The notes under the pieces were generated by a model. It saw nothing but the letters and a program-made list of their open reading frames with translations, was not told the origin of the DNA and made no database searches. A stretch of DNA of 12,349 nucleotides. Origin: an uncultured Terrimonas sp. (lineage in GTDB: Bacteria; Bacteroidota; Bacteroidia; Chitinophagales; Chitinophagaceae). The stretch is from NCBI GenBank assembly GCA_946886925.1, contig CAMPJQ010000025.1:1-12349 (forward strand), given 5' to 3'. Below are positions 6,374 to 12,349 of the stretch, piece by piece; position 1 is the stretch's first letter, and every line of letters begins with the position of its first letter. A program made the position numbers and the translations under genes.

Positions 6374-6474
6374 GAATGGATTGTAAGCCATTGCTTTCCA
6401 ATAAAATTCTCATTTGCAGGGGAGGTGCAACGTTATAAGTACCTGCATTGTCAATAAAGTAAGAGGCACTGTTT

Positions 6475-7287
6475 ATGAAAAGACAATTATATATCCTCGC
6501 CTTTATACTCTTTATTTTTAGTTGTAAAAAAGACGGGGAAATTTACCGCGATGCTTCAGGCTCGAAGCTGCAATTTGTAAAGACAAAGGCTAATGGGGGA
6601 GATATAATACAGGAGGAAAACATCTATAACGAAAGCGGAAGCATCAAAACACGCATCAGCTATAAAGATTATACCGCAGGGCTAATGTTCTCCAAAACAA
6701 CATATGCGTATGAAAGGAACAAATTAATTCAAATAGATGAGCAGGTGGATTTTTCAAGCAGTTCCTTCGGCTCGAATTATCAGTACAGCCGCTCTGCTTT
6801 TGAATATAGTGGTAACCGTATTATACAAAGAAATCATTACCTGAAAACAGGCGACGATTATGAACTGAGATCTTTTACGGGTTTTTCATATGATGATTTG
6901 GGGCATCCTGTTAAGCAAACCCGGTATTCGGCAGACGGGGAATTGCTCGGATATACGATCTACACGTATGAAGGCAACAATGTAGTGCTGAGTGAGGCGT
7001 ATAGTATAAACCAGTCTAATGCTGAACCGGTGCTTGCCTTAAAATACAGTTATAAGTACGATAACAAAAAAAACCCTTACAGGATGGTTTATCACAGTAT
7101 AGAAAATATTCCATTCTCGGTGAATGAGAATAATATTACTGAAACCGCTTCTGTTAATTACAATACATATCCTTCGTCGGCGCAGGGTGCAGGCAGCATT
7201 TCCCAAACCACCTATGTGTATAACAATTGGGATTATCCCTCGCTGATGAATGAAAATGGTAACGAATTTATACTGGAGTATAAATAA
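6475..7287 (+). CDS. Hypothetical SPII lipoprotein with YD-like beta-hairpin repeats
   Basis: A 270-residue protein with a lipoprotein signal: a short basic start, a hydrophobic core and a lipobox ending FIFSC, with C17 as the lipidated residue. The residues after the cysteine are KKDGE. In Bacteroidota, lysine and acidic residues at this position can act as a surface-export signal, so it may face outwards. The body is built of recurring segments of the form YxYxxNxxIxxxxxY, for example FEYSGNRIIQR, FSYDDLGHPVKQTRYS and YTYEGNNVVLSEAYS. These resemble the YD hairpins of Rhs-like proteins and suggest an elongated beta structure. I do not recognise a named family with certainty and no function is evident. 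AGAGG lies 8 bases before the ATG, an unusually clear ribosome binding site for this window. Confidence 0.8.
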   Translation: MKRQLYILAFILFIFSCKKDGEIYRDASGSKLQFVKTKANGGDIIQEENIYNESGSIKTRISYKDYTAGLMFSKTTYAYERNKLIQIDEQVDFSSSSFGSNYQYSRSAFEYSGNRIIQRNHYLKTGDDYELRSFTGFSYDDLGHPVKQTRYSADGELLGYTIYTYEGNNVVLSEAYSINQSNAEPVLALKYSYKYDNKKNPYRMVYHSIENIPFSVNENNITETASVNYNTYPSSAQGAGSISQTTYVYNNWDYPSLMNENGNEFILEYK

Positions 7288-7345
7288 TTTGCAGAGAAGG
7301 ACATAAACTTGCCCCGCCGTTTCCATGATAGTGAATATTTTCCTA

Positions 7346-7353
7346 TAGGTTTG
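7346..7353 (+). promoter_or_regulatory. Candidate -7 element (TAGGTTTG) upstream of the EamA permease
   Basis: TAGGTTTG matches the TAnnTTTG consensus and lies in the 173-base gap before the permease gene, about 107 bases from the ATG. The region at -33 has only a weak TTTC. The same octamer appears as the likely kbl promoter element. Nothing else is apparent in this gap. Confidence 0.35.
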
Positions 7354-7460
7354 CCACTCAAATAACCTCCGGCATTTCCTTTCCGGTGGGAACAGCACTT
7401 CAACACACCAATGATTGCTTGCGGGAATGAAGTAGCATATCAATTAAAAGATCAGGGAGA

Positions 7461-8393
7461 ATGGAAGAGAGCTCAACGCCGCGAATTTCTGCAGCAAAAA
7501 TAATAGCTGCTTTTGCCGTTATTTATATTGTATGGGGGTCCACTTATTTTTTTATTCAAATGGCCATACAGGATATGCCGGTAACAGTAATGGGAACATT
7601 TCGTTTCCTCACAGCCGGTTTGCTTATGACAGGCTGGTGCCTGGTGAATGGCGAAAAACTGTTTATATGGAAAGATATACTATTCGCTTTTTTTATCGGG
7701 TTCCTCTTACTTTTTATAGGGAATGGAGCTGTAGCATGGTCGGAACAGTTTTTAGCCAGTTCCGTGGTAGCGGTCTTTCTTGCTTCGGCGCCTATCTGGT
7801 TTGTGCTGCTCGACTACGGCAAGTGGAAGGCTAACTTTAGCAGTCCGGCGATAATATCCGGATTGGTAACGGGATTCACTGGCATCATTTTTTTGTTCAA
7901 AGAAAATATGGGCGATGCACTGTCGGGGAATGGTGATAAATGGGAAGTGATTTCCATAGGCGTTCTGGTTATTGGCTCTGTTTCCTGGGTGGCTGGTTCT
8001 TTATATTCCAAATATAAGCCTGCCACATTCTCAGGTACGGTTAATTCGGGCTGGCAAATGATGGGAGCAGGATTAGCATATGCTGTTACCGGAAGTATAA
8101 GGGAAGACTGGAATGACTTTAACTGGCACGAAGTTTCAACTTCAGCCTGGCTGGCAGTTGTATACCTTGTCACTATGGGTTCTTTGCTGGGGTACAGCGC
8201 TTATGTATGGCTGTTGAAAGTTCGGCCGGCAACACAGGTAAGCACACATGCTTATGTGAATCCTGTTGTGGCTGTATTACTGGGTGTTTTTTTTGCCGGT
8301 GAAAAGATTTCGGCTCTTCAAATTACTGGGCTTGCCATTATACTGGCTGGCGTGCTGCTGGTAAACCTGGCCAGGTACCGGAAACAGCAGTAG
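7461..8393 (+). CDS. EamA/DMT-superfamily permease (YedA-like)
   Basis: A 310-residue integral inner-membrane protein with about ten hydrophobic segments arranged as two EamA repeats (roughly 15-142 and 164-303). Family hallmarks include IVWGSTYFFIQ in the first helix (W25 to Y29), the FRF of helix 2 (47-49), and the repeat-2 segment WLLKVRPATQVSTHAYVNPVVAVLLG with the gene-terminal G(E)xxxxxQxxGxxxIxxGV pattern. Drug/metabolite transporters of this group export amino acids or other small metabolites, usually by proton antiport. The substrate cannot be read from sequence. AGGGAG lies just before the ATG. It has no obvious functional partner: upstream is the lipoprotein gene and downstream is the convergent batC. 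Confidence 0.92.
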   Translation: MEESSTPRISAAKIIAAFAVIYIVWGSTYFFIQMAIQDMPVTVMGTFRFLTAGLLMTGWCLVNGEKLFIWKDILFAFFIGFLLLFIGNGAVAWSEQFLASSVVAVFLASAPIWFVLLDYGKWKANFSSPAIISGLVTGFTGIIFLFKENMGDALSGNGDKWEVISIGVLVIGSVSWVAGSLYSKYKPATFSGTVNSGWQMMGAGLAYAVTGSIREDWNDFNWHEVSTSAWLAVVYLVTMGSLLGYSAYVWLLKVRPATQVSTHAYVNPVVAVLLGVFFAGEKISALQITGLAIILAGVLLVNLARYRKQQ

Positions 8394-8407
8394 TTATGTT
8401 TTCAGTG

Positions 8408-8442
8408 GTTGTTAATGGCGCCGGATACCCATCATTTACAAC
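8408..8442. terminator. Hairpin between convergent eamA and batC, possible weak terminator
   Basis: GTTGTTAATG (8408-8417) pairs with CATTTACAAC (8433-8442) over ten positions with one T-T mismatch, leaving a 15-base loop. It fills most of the 50-base gap between the two stop codons. Neither side has a T-tract, so intrinsic termination is doubtful. Confidence 0.35.
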
Positions 8443-8443
8443 A

Positions 8444-9055
8444 TTACCAGTCCTTATCAGGCTGGCCGGGAACCGGAGCTTTTTTCATCATTTTATCATG
8501 TAATTTTCTTTCCTGTTCCTCTAATGCTTTAAGCAGTTGTTCTACCTGTTGCTTATTAAGTTTGTTGGGTTTGGGTTTTGGTTTGTTCTCTCTTTGTTCC
8601 TTTTTTTCTTTTTGATTTTGCCGCTCCTGTTGTTGCTTCTGTTCATTTATTGCTCTTTGCAGATTTTCACGGGCAAGCGTATCGGAAGTGTTAATACGCA
8701 GGGTTTGTTTATACGCATCTATACTTTCCTCCAGTTTTTTCTGTTGCGTTAGCGCCACTCCTTTGTTATACAATAACTGCGATTGCAGCTTTTTATCAGT
8801 TGTATACCTGGCAGCTTTATCAAAAATAGCAGCTGCTTCTTCATACTTTTTATCTTTAAAGAGAGCATTACCCATATTATACGAAGCAATCACATTGTTA
8901 GGATCTGTTTTCAATGCCTCCTTATAAGCCGTGATGGCTTCTTCATATTGTTGCAGGCGGTAAGCTTCATTGCCTTTTCCAATTAGCCGGGTTATATCCT
9001 GTGAAAAAGCAGGAATACTGAACAAAAGTATTATATATAACAGGATCAGCTTCAT
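8444..9055 (-). CDS. batC: BatC-like TPR protein
   Basis: A 203-residue periplasmic protein with a Sec signal peptide (1-18, cleavage likely before Q19 in AFSQ). Three tetratricopeptide repeats follow at about 23-56, 57-90 and 94-127, then a highly charged Gln/Lys/Glu-rich coiled-coil tail (about 135-192). This matches BatC of the Bacteroidota bat (aerotolerance) operon, where TPR and VWA proteins form periplasmic/inner-membrane assemblies. The biochemical role of Bat proteins is still unclear. The ATG at 9053-9055 is chosen because it begins the signal peptide; the frame is open further upstream, but those residues overlap batB. It starts one base after the batB stop codon, so the two are surely translated from one message. 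The usual next gene, batD, is absent: a convergent permease follows. Confidence 0.87.
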   Translation of the reverse strand: MKLILLYIILLFSIPAFSQDITRLIGKGNEAYRLQQYEEAITAYKEALKTDPNNVIASYNMGNALFKDKKYEEAAAIFDKAARYTTDKKLQSQLLYNKGVALTQQKKLEESIDAYKQTLRINTSDTLARENLQRAINEQKQQQERQNQKEKKEQRENKPKPKPNKLNKQQVEQLLKALEEQERKLHDKMMKKAPVPGQPDKDW

Positions 9056-9056
9056 G

Positions 9057-10052
9057 CTACAGGGTTTTCTTTTTTTCACTGATGAACAATTCGCATGCAA
9101 GCCCGGCAAAAGCCAATACCAGGAACCACTGAAAAAAGCTGCGGTAATTGAGCAGGCGGTTATCCTGAATCGTTTTCTGCTCCATACCTGCAAACTGCTC
9201 CGTTATTTTATCTACTGCTGTTTCTATATCGTTTAATTGCTGGTAGGTGCCACTGCCTTCATGTGCAATGTCTATCAATTCCTGTTCATTAAGCCTGGAT
9301 ATTATAATATTACCGTGCAGGTCGCGTTTGCTTTCGGCTGTAATGGGGTTCAAAATAGGAGAACCCTGGGTTGTGCCCACTCCTATTGTATTTATTAATA
9401 CCCCATTTTGGGCCAACTGTTTTGCCATTTTAACGGCCTCTTCGTCATGGTCTTCGCCATCTGTTATCAATACCACCGCTTTATATTTTTTATCTTTTGC
9501 ATTAAACCCGCTGTTACATACTTTTAATGCATTACTAATAACCGTACCCTGGGTTGGTACTGCATCGGGGCCGGCATTGCTTACATACAACCCTGCAGCA
9601 GTATGGTCGGAGGTAAGTGGCATTTGCATGTATGCCCTCCCGGCAAAAATGACCAGTCCAATCCTGTCATTTTCCAGTTTATTCATCAGCTTACTTATAA
9701 ATTGTTTGGACTTTTCTAAGCGGCTGGGTTTAATATCTTCGGCAAGCATGCTCCTGCTTACATCTAACGCAATCATAATATCTATTCCCTGACGGTTTAT
9801 TTTTTCTGCCAGGGTTGCAGACTGAAGGTTGGCTGCTGCAATAATAAGGCAGCCAAATGACAGCAATACAACCACGAACCTGGTCAAATATCTGCGGGGA
9901 GAAAAGCCATGAATGAGTTGTCTTATCAGCCTTTCATCGCCAATTTTTTTTATTGTGGTTTTCTTCCAGCGGAGCACTGCCTTAAATAGCAGTATCAATA
10001 CCGGAATGAGCAACAGCAATAACAAATGTTCGGTATGTTCAAAACGTATCAA
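9057..10052 (-). CDS. batB: BatB-like VWA-domain membrane protein
   Basis: A 331-residue protein with two N-terminal membrane segments (about 8-26 and 57-76), a von Willebrand A domain (about 90-285) and a C-terminal membrane segment (about 307-324). The metal-ion-dependent adhesion site is intact: DxSxS at D97-V-S-R-S101, a threonine in PTQGT (166-170), and ITDGED (196-201). This layout fits BatA/BatB proteins. I prefer BatB because batC follows directly. The N-terminus MIRFEHTEHL has the form usual for the family, but the codon giving its first residue is TTG (10050-10052). A stop lies five codons upstream with no ATG or GTG between, so a TTG start is required. Directly upstream is a run of seven T and a repeat-like spacer, and no batA is found. 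Confidence 0.88.
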   Translation of the reverse strand: MIRFEHTEHLLLLLLIPVLILLFKAVLRWKKTTIKKIGDERLIRQLIHGFSPRRYLTRFVVVLLSFGCLIIAAANLQSATLAEKINRQGIDIMIALDVSRSMLAEDIKPSRLEKSKQFISKLMNKLENDRIGLVIFAGRAYMQMPLTSDHTAAGLYVSNAGPDAVPTQGTVISNALKVCNSGFNAKDKKYKAVVLITDGEDHDEEAVKMAKQLAQNGVLINTIGVGTTQGSPILNPITAESKRDLHGNIIISRLNEQELIDIAHEGSGTYQQLNDIETAVDKITEQFAGMEQKTIQDNRLLNYRSFFQWFLVLAFAGLACELFISEKKKTL

Positions 10053-10083
10053 CGTAAAAAAATATTAGCGGTTAGCTCTGGGC

Positions 10084-10130
10084 TATCAGCCATCGGCTTT
10101 CAGTTTAAGCGTATTAATGATGGGCTGATA
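10084..10130. repeat. Imperfect inverted repeat in the bla-batB spacer
   Basis: TATCAGCCATC (10084-10094) pairs with GATGGGCTGATA (10119-10130) with a single bulged G, enclosing a 24-base loop. Next to it the related words GGCTATCAGCC and CGGCTTTCAG give a repetitive look. On the minus strand it lies after the beta-lactamase gene and before a run of seven T (10056-10062), so it could help end that transcript. It may equally be part of a dispersed intergenic repeat. Confidence 0.5.
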
Positions 10131-10140
10131 ACTCATTGAC

Positions 10141-10184
10141 CTCTCCCTTCTCACCTTCTCTCTTCTCAACCTTCACTTCTCCCC
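10141..10184. repeat. Polypyrimidine tract (GA-rich on the transcribed strand)
   Basis: Of 44 plus-strand bases, 40 are C or T, four are A and none is G. TTCTC occurs four times at irregular 7 to 14 base steps (10148, 10156, 10163, 10177). On the minus strand this is a GA-rich run beginning at the last base of the beta-lactamase stop codon. It looks like a degenerate short tandem repeat. Confidence 0.6.
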
Positions 10185-11002
10185 TACATCTTTCCTTCAA
10201 AAAATCCTTTCTGTTTAAGTATGCCATTCAGAATATTCAGCCGGATTGCCGGAATATCAGCCTCGGTGTCTGCTGTTTCAATGTTCAGCACAAAAAAATA
10301 GGGATGCCGGTTTTCCTCTATCCATCCCACTACCCATCCAATGGCGTGATTTTCGCCGTTAAATCCCCATCCTGTTTTATAGCTAATCATATAGTTGCTG
10401 TTGTCTTCCTGCAACATCATGTCTTTTACTGCTTTTTGTACCCCTTTTCTAAAAGGAAGCTGGTCGAAATATAATTTTTTAACCAATCCCAGTTCTTCAT
10501 CGGGGGATATCTGAAGCGAGTTATCCAGCCAGAAAGAATCAATAGCCGGGCCAATTTTCATATTACCATATTTAAGGCTGTCTATCCATTTCTGCATCGT
10601 ATCTCTTCCAATACGCCGCGCTATTTCCTGGAAATGTGGAACCGAGGAGTACCGAAAGGCCAGTGCAAGGCTTAGATCCTGGTTCCAGTTGCTTACATTT
10701 CTTTGTACCCCATCCCACTTAATGATGGTGCTGTCGGTCGTTATAACGCCCGTTTGCAATGCGACGAGGGCGTTTACTATTTTAAACGTGGATGCTGGCA
10801 GTATACGGGTGGTATCTCTTTTAAGATTGTATATCACGAATTTGCCTCTGCCGTTGTCAAAAAGAGCAAAACTTCCATTTACCTTATTTTGGTCAAAATA
10901 TTTTTTAAGTGAATTATCCTGCTCCACATTATTCATAGAACAGGAGGATAGCAAAATAGCAACAATTGCTAAAAAAGGGGAAGCAGAATATTTTACTTTC
11001 AT
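10184..11002 (-). CDS. Class D (OXA-type) serine beta-lactamase, lipoprotein
   Basis: A 272-residue penicillin-binding-fold hydrolase with all class D hallmarks. These are the catalytic STFK (S71, K74; the lysine is normally carbamylated), SxV as SSV (119-121) followed by the ARRIG segment, YGN (145-147), FWLDNSLQIS (157-166) with the tryptophan that supports the lysine, and KTG (209-211) followed by the WVVGW segment. Such enzymes open the beta-lactam ring of penicillins and, in some lineages, of oxacillin or carbapenems; the spectrum cannot be predicted here. The N-terminus has a hydrophobic stretch ending LLSSC (C21), so it is probably a lipoprotein anchored in a membrane. The ATG at 11000-11002 is preferred to an in-frame upstream start at 11044 because it begins the signal peptide. 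It follows kbl by 47 bases on the same strand. No bla regulator is nearby. Confidence 0.92.
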   Translation of the reverse strand: MKVKYSASPFLAIVAILLSSCSMNNVEQDNSLKKYFDQNKVNGSFALFDNGRGKFVIYNLKRDTTRILPASTFKIVNALVALQTGVITTDSTIIKWDGVQRNVSNWNQDLSLALAFRYSSVPHFQEIARRIGRDTMQKWIDSLKYGNMKIGPAIDSFWLDNSLQISPDEELGLVKKLYFDQLPFRKGVQKAVKDMMLQEDNSNYMISYKTGWGFNGENHAIGWVVGWIEENRHPYFFVLNIETADTEADIPAIRLNILNGILKQKGFFEGKM

Positions 11003-11049
11003 TTTAATTGTGAGAATGTTATTTGTAAAAGAATAGCAAATCAAACACT

Positions 11050-12255
11050 TTATTTAATCACTCCAAGTTCTTTTCCTGCTGTAGCAAAAGCATCAATAGC
11101 TTTATCCAAATGATGCTGCTCATGTGCAGCGCTTAACTGTACACGTATACGTGCTTTATCTTTAGGTACAACCGGAAAGAAAAACCCTGTTACATAGATG
11201 CCTTCTTCCAGTAACCGTGATGCCATATTTTGTGCCAGTAGTGCGTCGTACAGCATAATAGGAACAATCGGATGATCGCCTGGTTTAATATCAAAACCTG
11301 CCGTTGTCATTTTGCTTCGAAAATATTTTGTATTCCATTCTAATTTATCCCTAAGCGCGGTGGTTTCACTAAGCATGTCCAGTGCGGCTATAGAGCCTCC
11401 CACAATACTTGGCGCTACCGTATTGGAAAAAAGATAAGGACGTGAACGTTGCCGCAGCATATCAATTATTTCTTTTTTGCCACTTGTAAAACCACCTGAA
11501 GCGCCACCAAGGGCTTTACCCAGGGTGCCGGTAATGATATCTACTTTGCCCATTACATTTCTGTATTCATGAGTGCCTCTGCCGGTTTTGCCCAAAAAAC
11601 CCGTGGAGTGACATTCATCTGTCATTACTGCCGCATCATATTTTTCTGCTAAAGCGCATATGACATCCAATTGGGCGATGGTGCCATCCATGCTAAATGA
11701 TCCGTCGGTTACAATAATCCGGCTCCTGGCTGCCCGGGCATCTTTTAATTTTTCTTCCAGGTCATTCATATTATTATGATCGTACCGGAAGCGCTGTGCT
11801 TTACAAAGTCTTATACCATCTATAATAGAAGCGTGATTTAACGCATCGGAAATAATCGCATCCCTGTCGTCGAACAAGGGTTCAAATACGCCGCCATTTG
11901 CATCAAAAGCGGCAGCATACAATATTGTATCTTCTGTTCCAAGGAAGGCTGAAAGTTTATGTTCCAGTTCTTTGTGTATATCCTGTGTGCCACAAATGAA
12001 CCGAACGCTGCTTAAGCCATAGCCCCTTTGGTCAATATATTTTTTCGCAGCTTCTATAACTTTTGGGTGTGAGGATAACCCGAGATAATTATTGGCGCAA
12101 AAATTAATTACCTTTTTTTTATCTTTTTCCCCAGGCACAGCTACCTCTATATCAGCACCCTGAGGGCTTTGTATGATGCGTTCAGTTTTATAAAGACCGT
12201 TTTCGCGGATTTCTTCCACTTCGCTGCGGATGCGCTCGGTCAATTTCCTGTTCAT
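11050..12255 (-). CDS. kbl: Glycine C-acetyltransferase (2-amino-3-ketobutyrate CoA ligase)
   Basis: A 401-residue PLP-dependent enzyme of the alpha-oxoamine synthase family. It interconverts 2-amino-3-ketobutyrate plus CoA and glycine plus acetyl-CoA, the second step of threonine breakdown after threonine dehydrogenase, in the cytoplasm. Visible are the N-terminal GLYKTERIIQSPQGADIEV typical of KBL, NFCANNYLGL (51-60), DALNHASIIDG (138-147), the cofactor-contacting TDECHSTGFLG (212-222) and the PLP lysine in TGTLGKALGG (K247). Length and motifs favour KBL over the related BioF, HemA or serine palmitoyltransferase. The ATG at 12253-12255 is preferred over an upstream in-frame TTG at 12276, because that TTG falls inside the -7 promoter element. 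No tdh is in the window. The beta-lactamase gene follows on the same strand. Confidence 0.95.
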   Translation of the reverse strand: MNRKLTERIRSEVEEIRENGLYKTERIIQSPQGADIEVAVPGEKDKKKVINFCANNYLGLSSHPKVIEAAKKYIDQRGYGLSSVRFICGTQDIHKELEHKLSAFLGTEDTILYAAAFDANGGVFEPLFDDRDAIISDALNHASIIDGIRLCKAQRFRYDHNNMNDLEEKLKDARAARSRIIVTDGSFSMDGTIAQLDVICALAEKYDAAVMTDECHSTGFLGKTGRGTHEYRNVMGKVDIITGTLGKALGGASGGFTSGKKEIIDMLRQRSRPYLFSNTVAPSIVGGSIAALDMLSETTALRDKLEWNTKYFRSKMTTAGFDIKPGDHPIVPIMLYDALLAQNMASRLLEEGIYVTGFFFPVVPKDKARIRVQLSAAHEQHHLDKAIDAFATAGKELGVIK

Positions 12256-12273
12256 GTGCAGATATTTAAGCTG

Positions 12274-12281
12274 CAAACCTA
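12274..12281 (-). promoter_or_regulatory. -7 promoter element (TAGGTTTG) of kbl
   Basis: On the minus strand TAGGTTTG matches the TAnnTTTG consensus 18 bases before the kbl ATG, giving a very short leader. The -33 position has only TTTA. This placement rules out the upstream TTG as the translation start. Confidence 0.6.
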
Positions 12282-12306
12282 CGTGCTTTTTAAAAATAAA
12301 GAGTAA

Positions 12307-12320
12307 TGTAACATTTTACA
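12307..12320. promoter_or_regulatory. Inverted repeat TGTAA-N4-TTACA upstream of kbl
   Basis: A 5-4-5 inverted repeat lies about 25 bases upstream of the kbl -7 element, a position where an activator or repressor could bind. It is short and AT-rich, so chance is a real alternative. Confidence 0.25.
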
Positions 12321-12349
12321 GCCTGTTTCGTTTCATCAATGATTTTAAC

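Noticed and set aside
6415..6447. TGCAGG...CCTGCA inverted repeat before the lipoprotein gene
   Set aside because: The stem is only 6 bp with a 21-base spacer and competes with an alternative TTGCA/TGCAA pairing. There is no promoter or T-tract to give it a role.
9056..9193. Upstream extension of the batC frame
   Set aside because: The extra residues overlap batB and resemble no TPR protein leader. A clear signal peptide starts at the ATG at 9055.
9247..9792. Plus-strand open frame of 181 codons
   Set aside because: It is antisense to the VWA domain of batB and its Ser/Leu/Pro-rich translation looks like a shadow. The minus strand carries an intact MIDAS protein.
1..12349. Mobile elements, CRISPR arrays, tRNA/rRNA, toxin-antitoxin or defence islands
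   Set aside because: I looked for transposase motifs, regularly spaced repeats, RNA gene cores and defence domains on both strands and found none. Gene content is of ordinary chromosomal type.

Overview
The window looks like chromosomal DNA of a Bacteroidota bacterium, most likely of the Chitinophagaceae/Sphingobacteriia type. The reasons are that several genes are preceded by the Bacteroidota -7 promoter element TAnnTTTG, that Shine-Dalgarno sequences are weak or absent, and that the gene content is typical of the phylum: Bat proteins, Tat-exported Gfo/Idh/MocA and TIM-barrel pairs, a MerC-domain membrane protein beside a Fur-family regulator, a small RRM protein, and an SPII lipoprotein with acidic and lysine residues after the cysteine. 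The assignment comes from these features and not from a database match. I see no insertion sequence, CRISPR array, tRNA, rRNA or prophage.

Left part (1-2770): the 3' end of an unidentified plus-strand gene overlaps the end of ruvB by 4 bases. A minus-strand set, sco1-like -> fur-family -> ruvB, is closely spaced and probably co-transcribed. Divergent from it is a small MerC-like membrane protein. Its promoter overlaps a perfect 17-base palindrome, a good candidate operator for the Fur/Zur-like regulator encoded next door. Together these look like a small metal-handling locus (copper chaperone, metal-sensing repressor, His/Cys-tailed membrane protein) joined to a DNA recombination gene.

Centre-left (2857-5490): two adjacent plus-strand genes encode Tat-exported proteins, a sugar phosphate isomerase/epimerase-like TIM barrel and a Gfo/Idh/MocA oxidoreductase. 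This pairing fits periplasmic oxidation and rearrangement or cleavage of sugars. A symmetric bidirectional terminator separates them from a convergent RRM RNA-binding protein gene, which has a strong promoter and a leader of about 125 nt with two palindromes.

Centre-right (5700-8400, plus strand): a cytoplasmic DsbA/FrnE-like thiol oxidoreductase, a lipoprotein with YD-like hairpin repeats, and an EamA/DMT permease.

Right part (8444-12300, minus strand): reading leftwards from 12255, the genes are kbl (glycine C-acetyltransferase), a class D beta-lactamase lipoprotein, a repeat-like spacer with an inverted repeat and a polypyrimidine tract, batB (VWA protein, apparently with a TTG start) and batC (TPR protein). 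batA and batD, the usual neighbours of batB/batC, are absent on both sides.

I found no clearly new multi-gene system. The most interesting points are the palindromic operator at the merC promoter, the isolated batBC pair bordered by repeat-like sequence, the exported sugar-oxidation pair, and the palindromes in the RRM gene leader.
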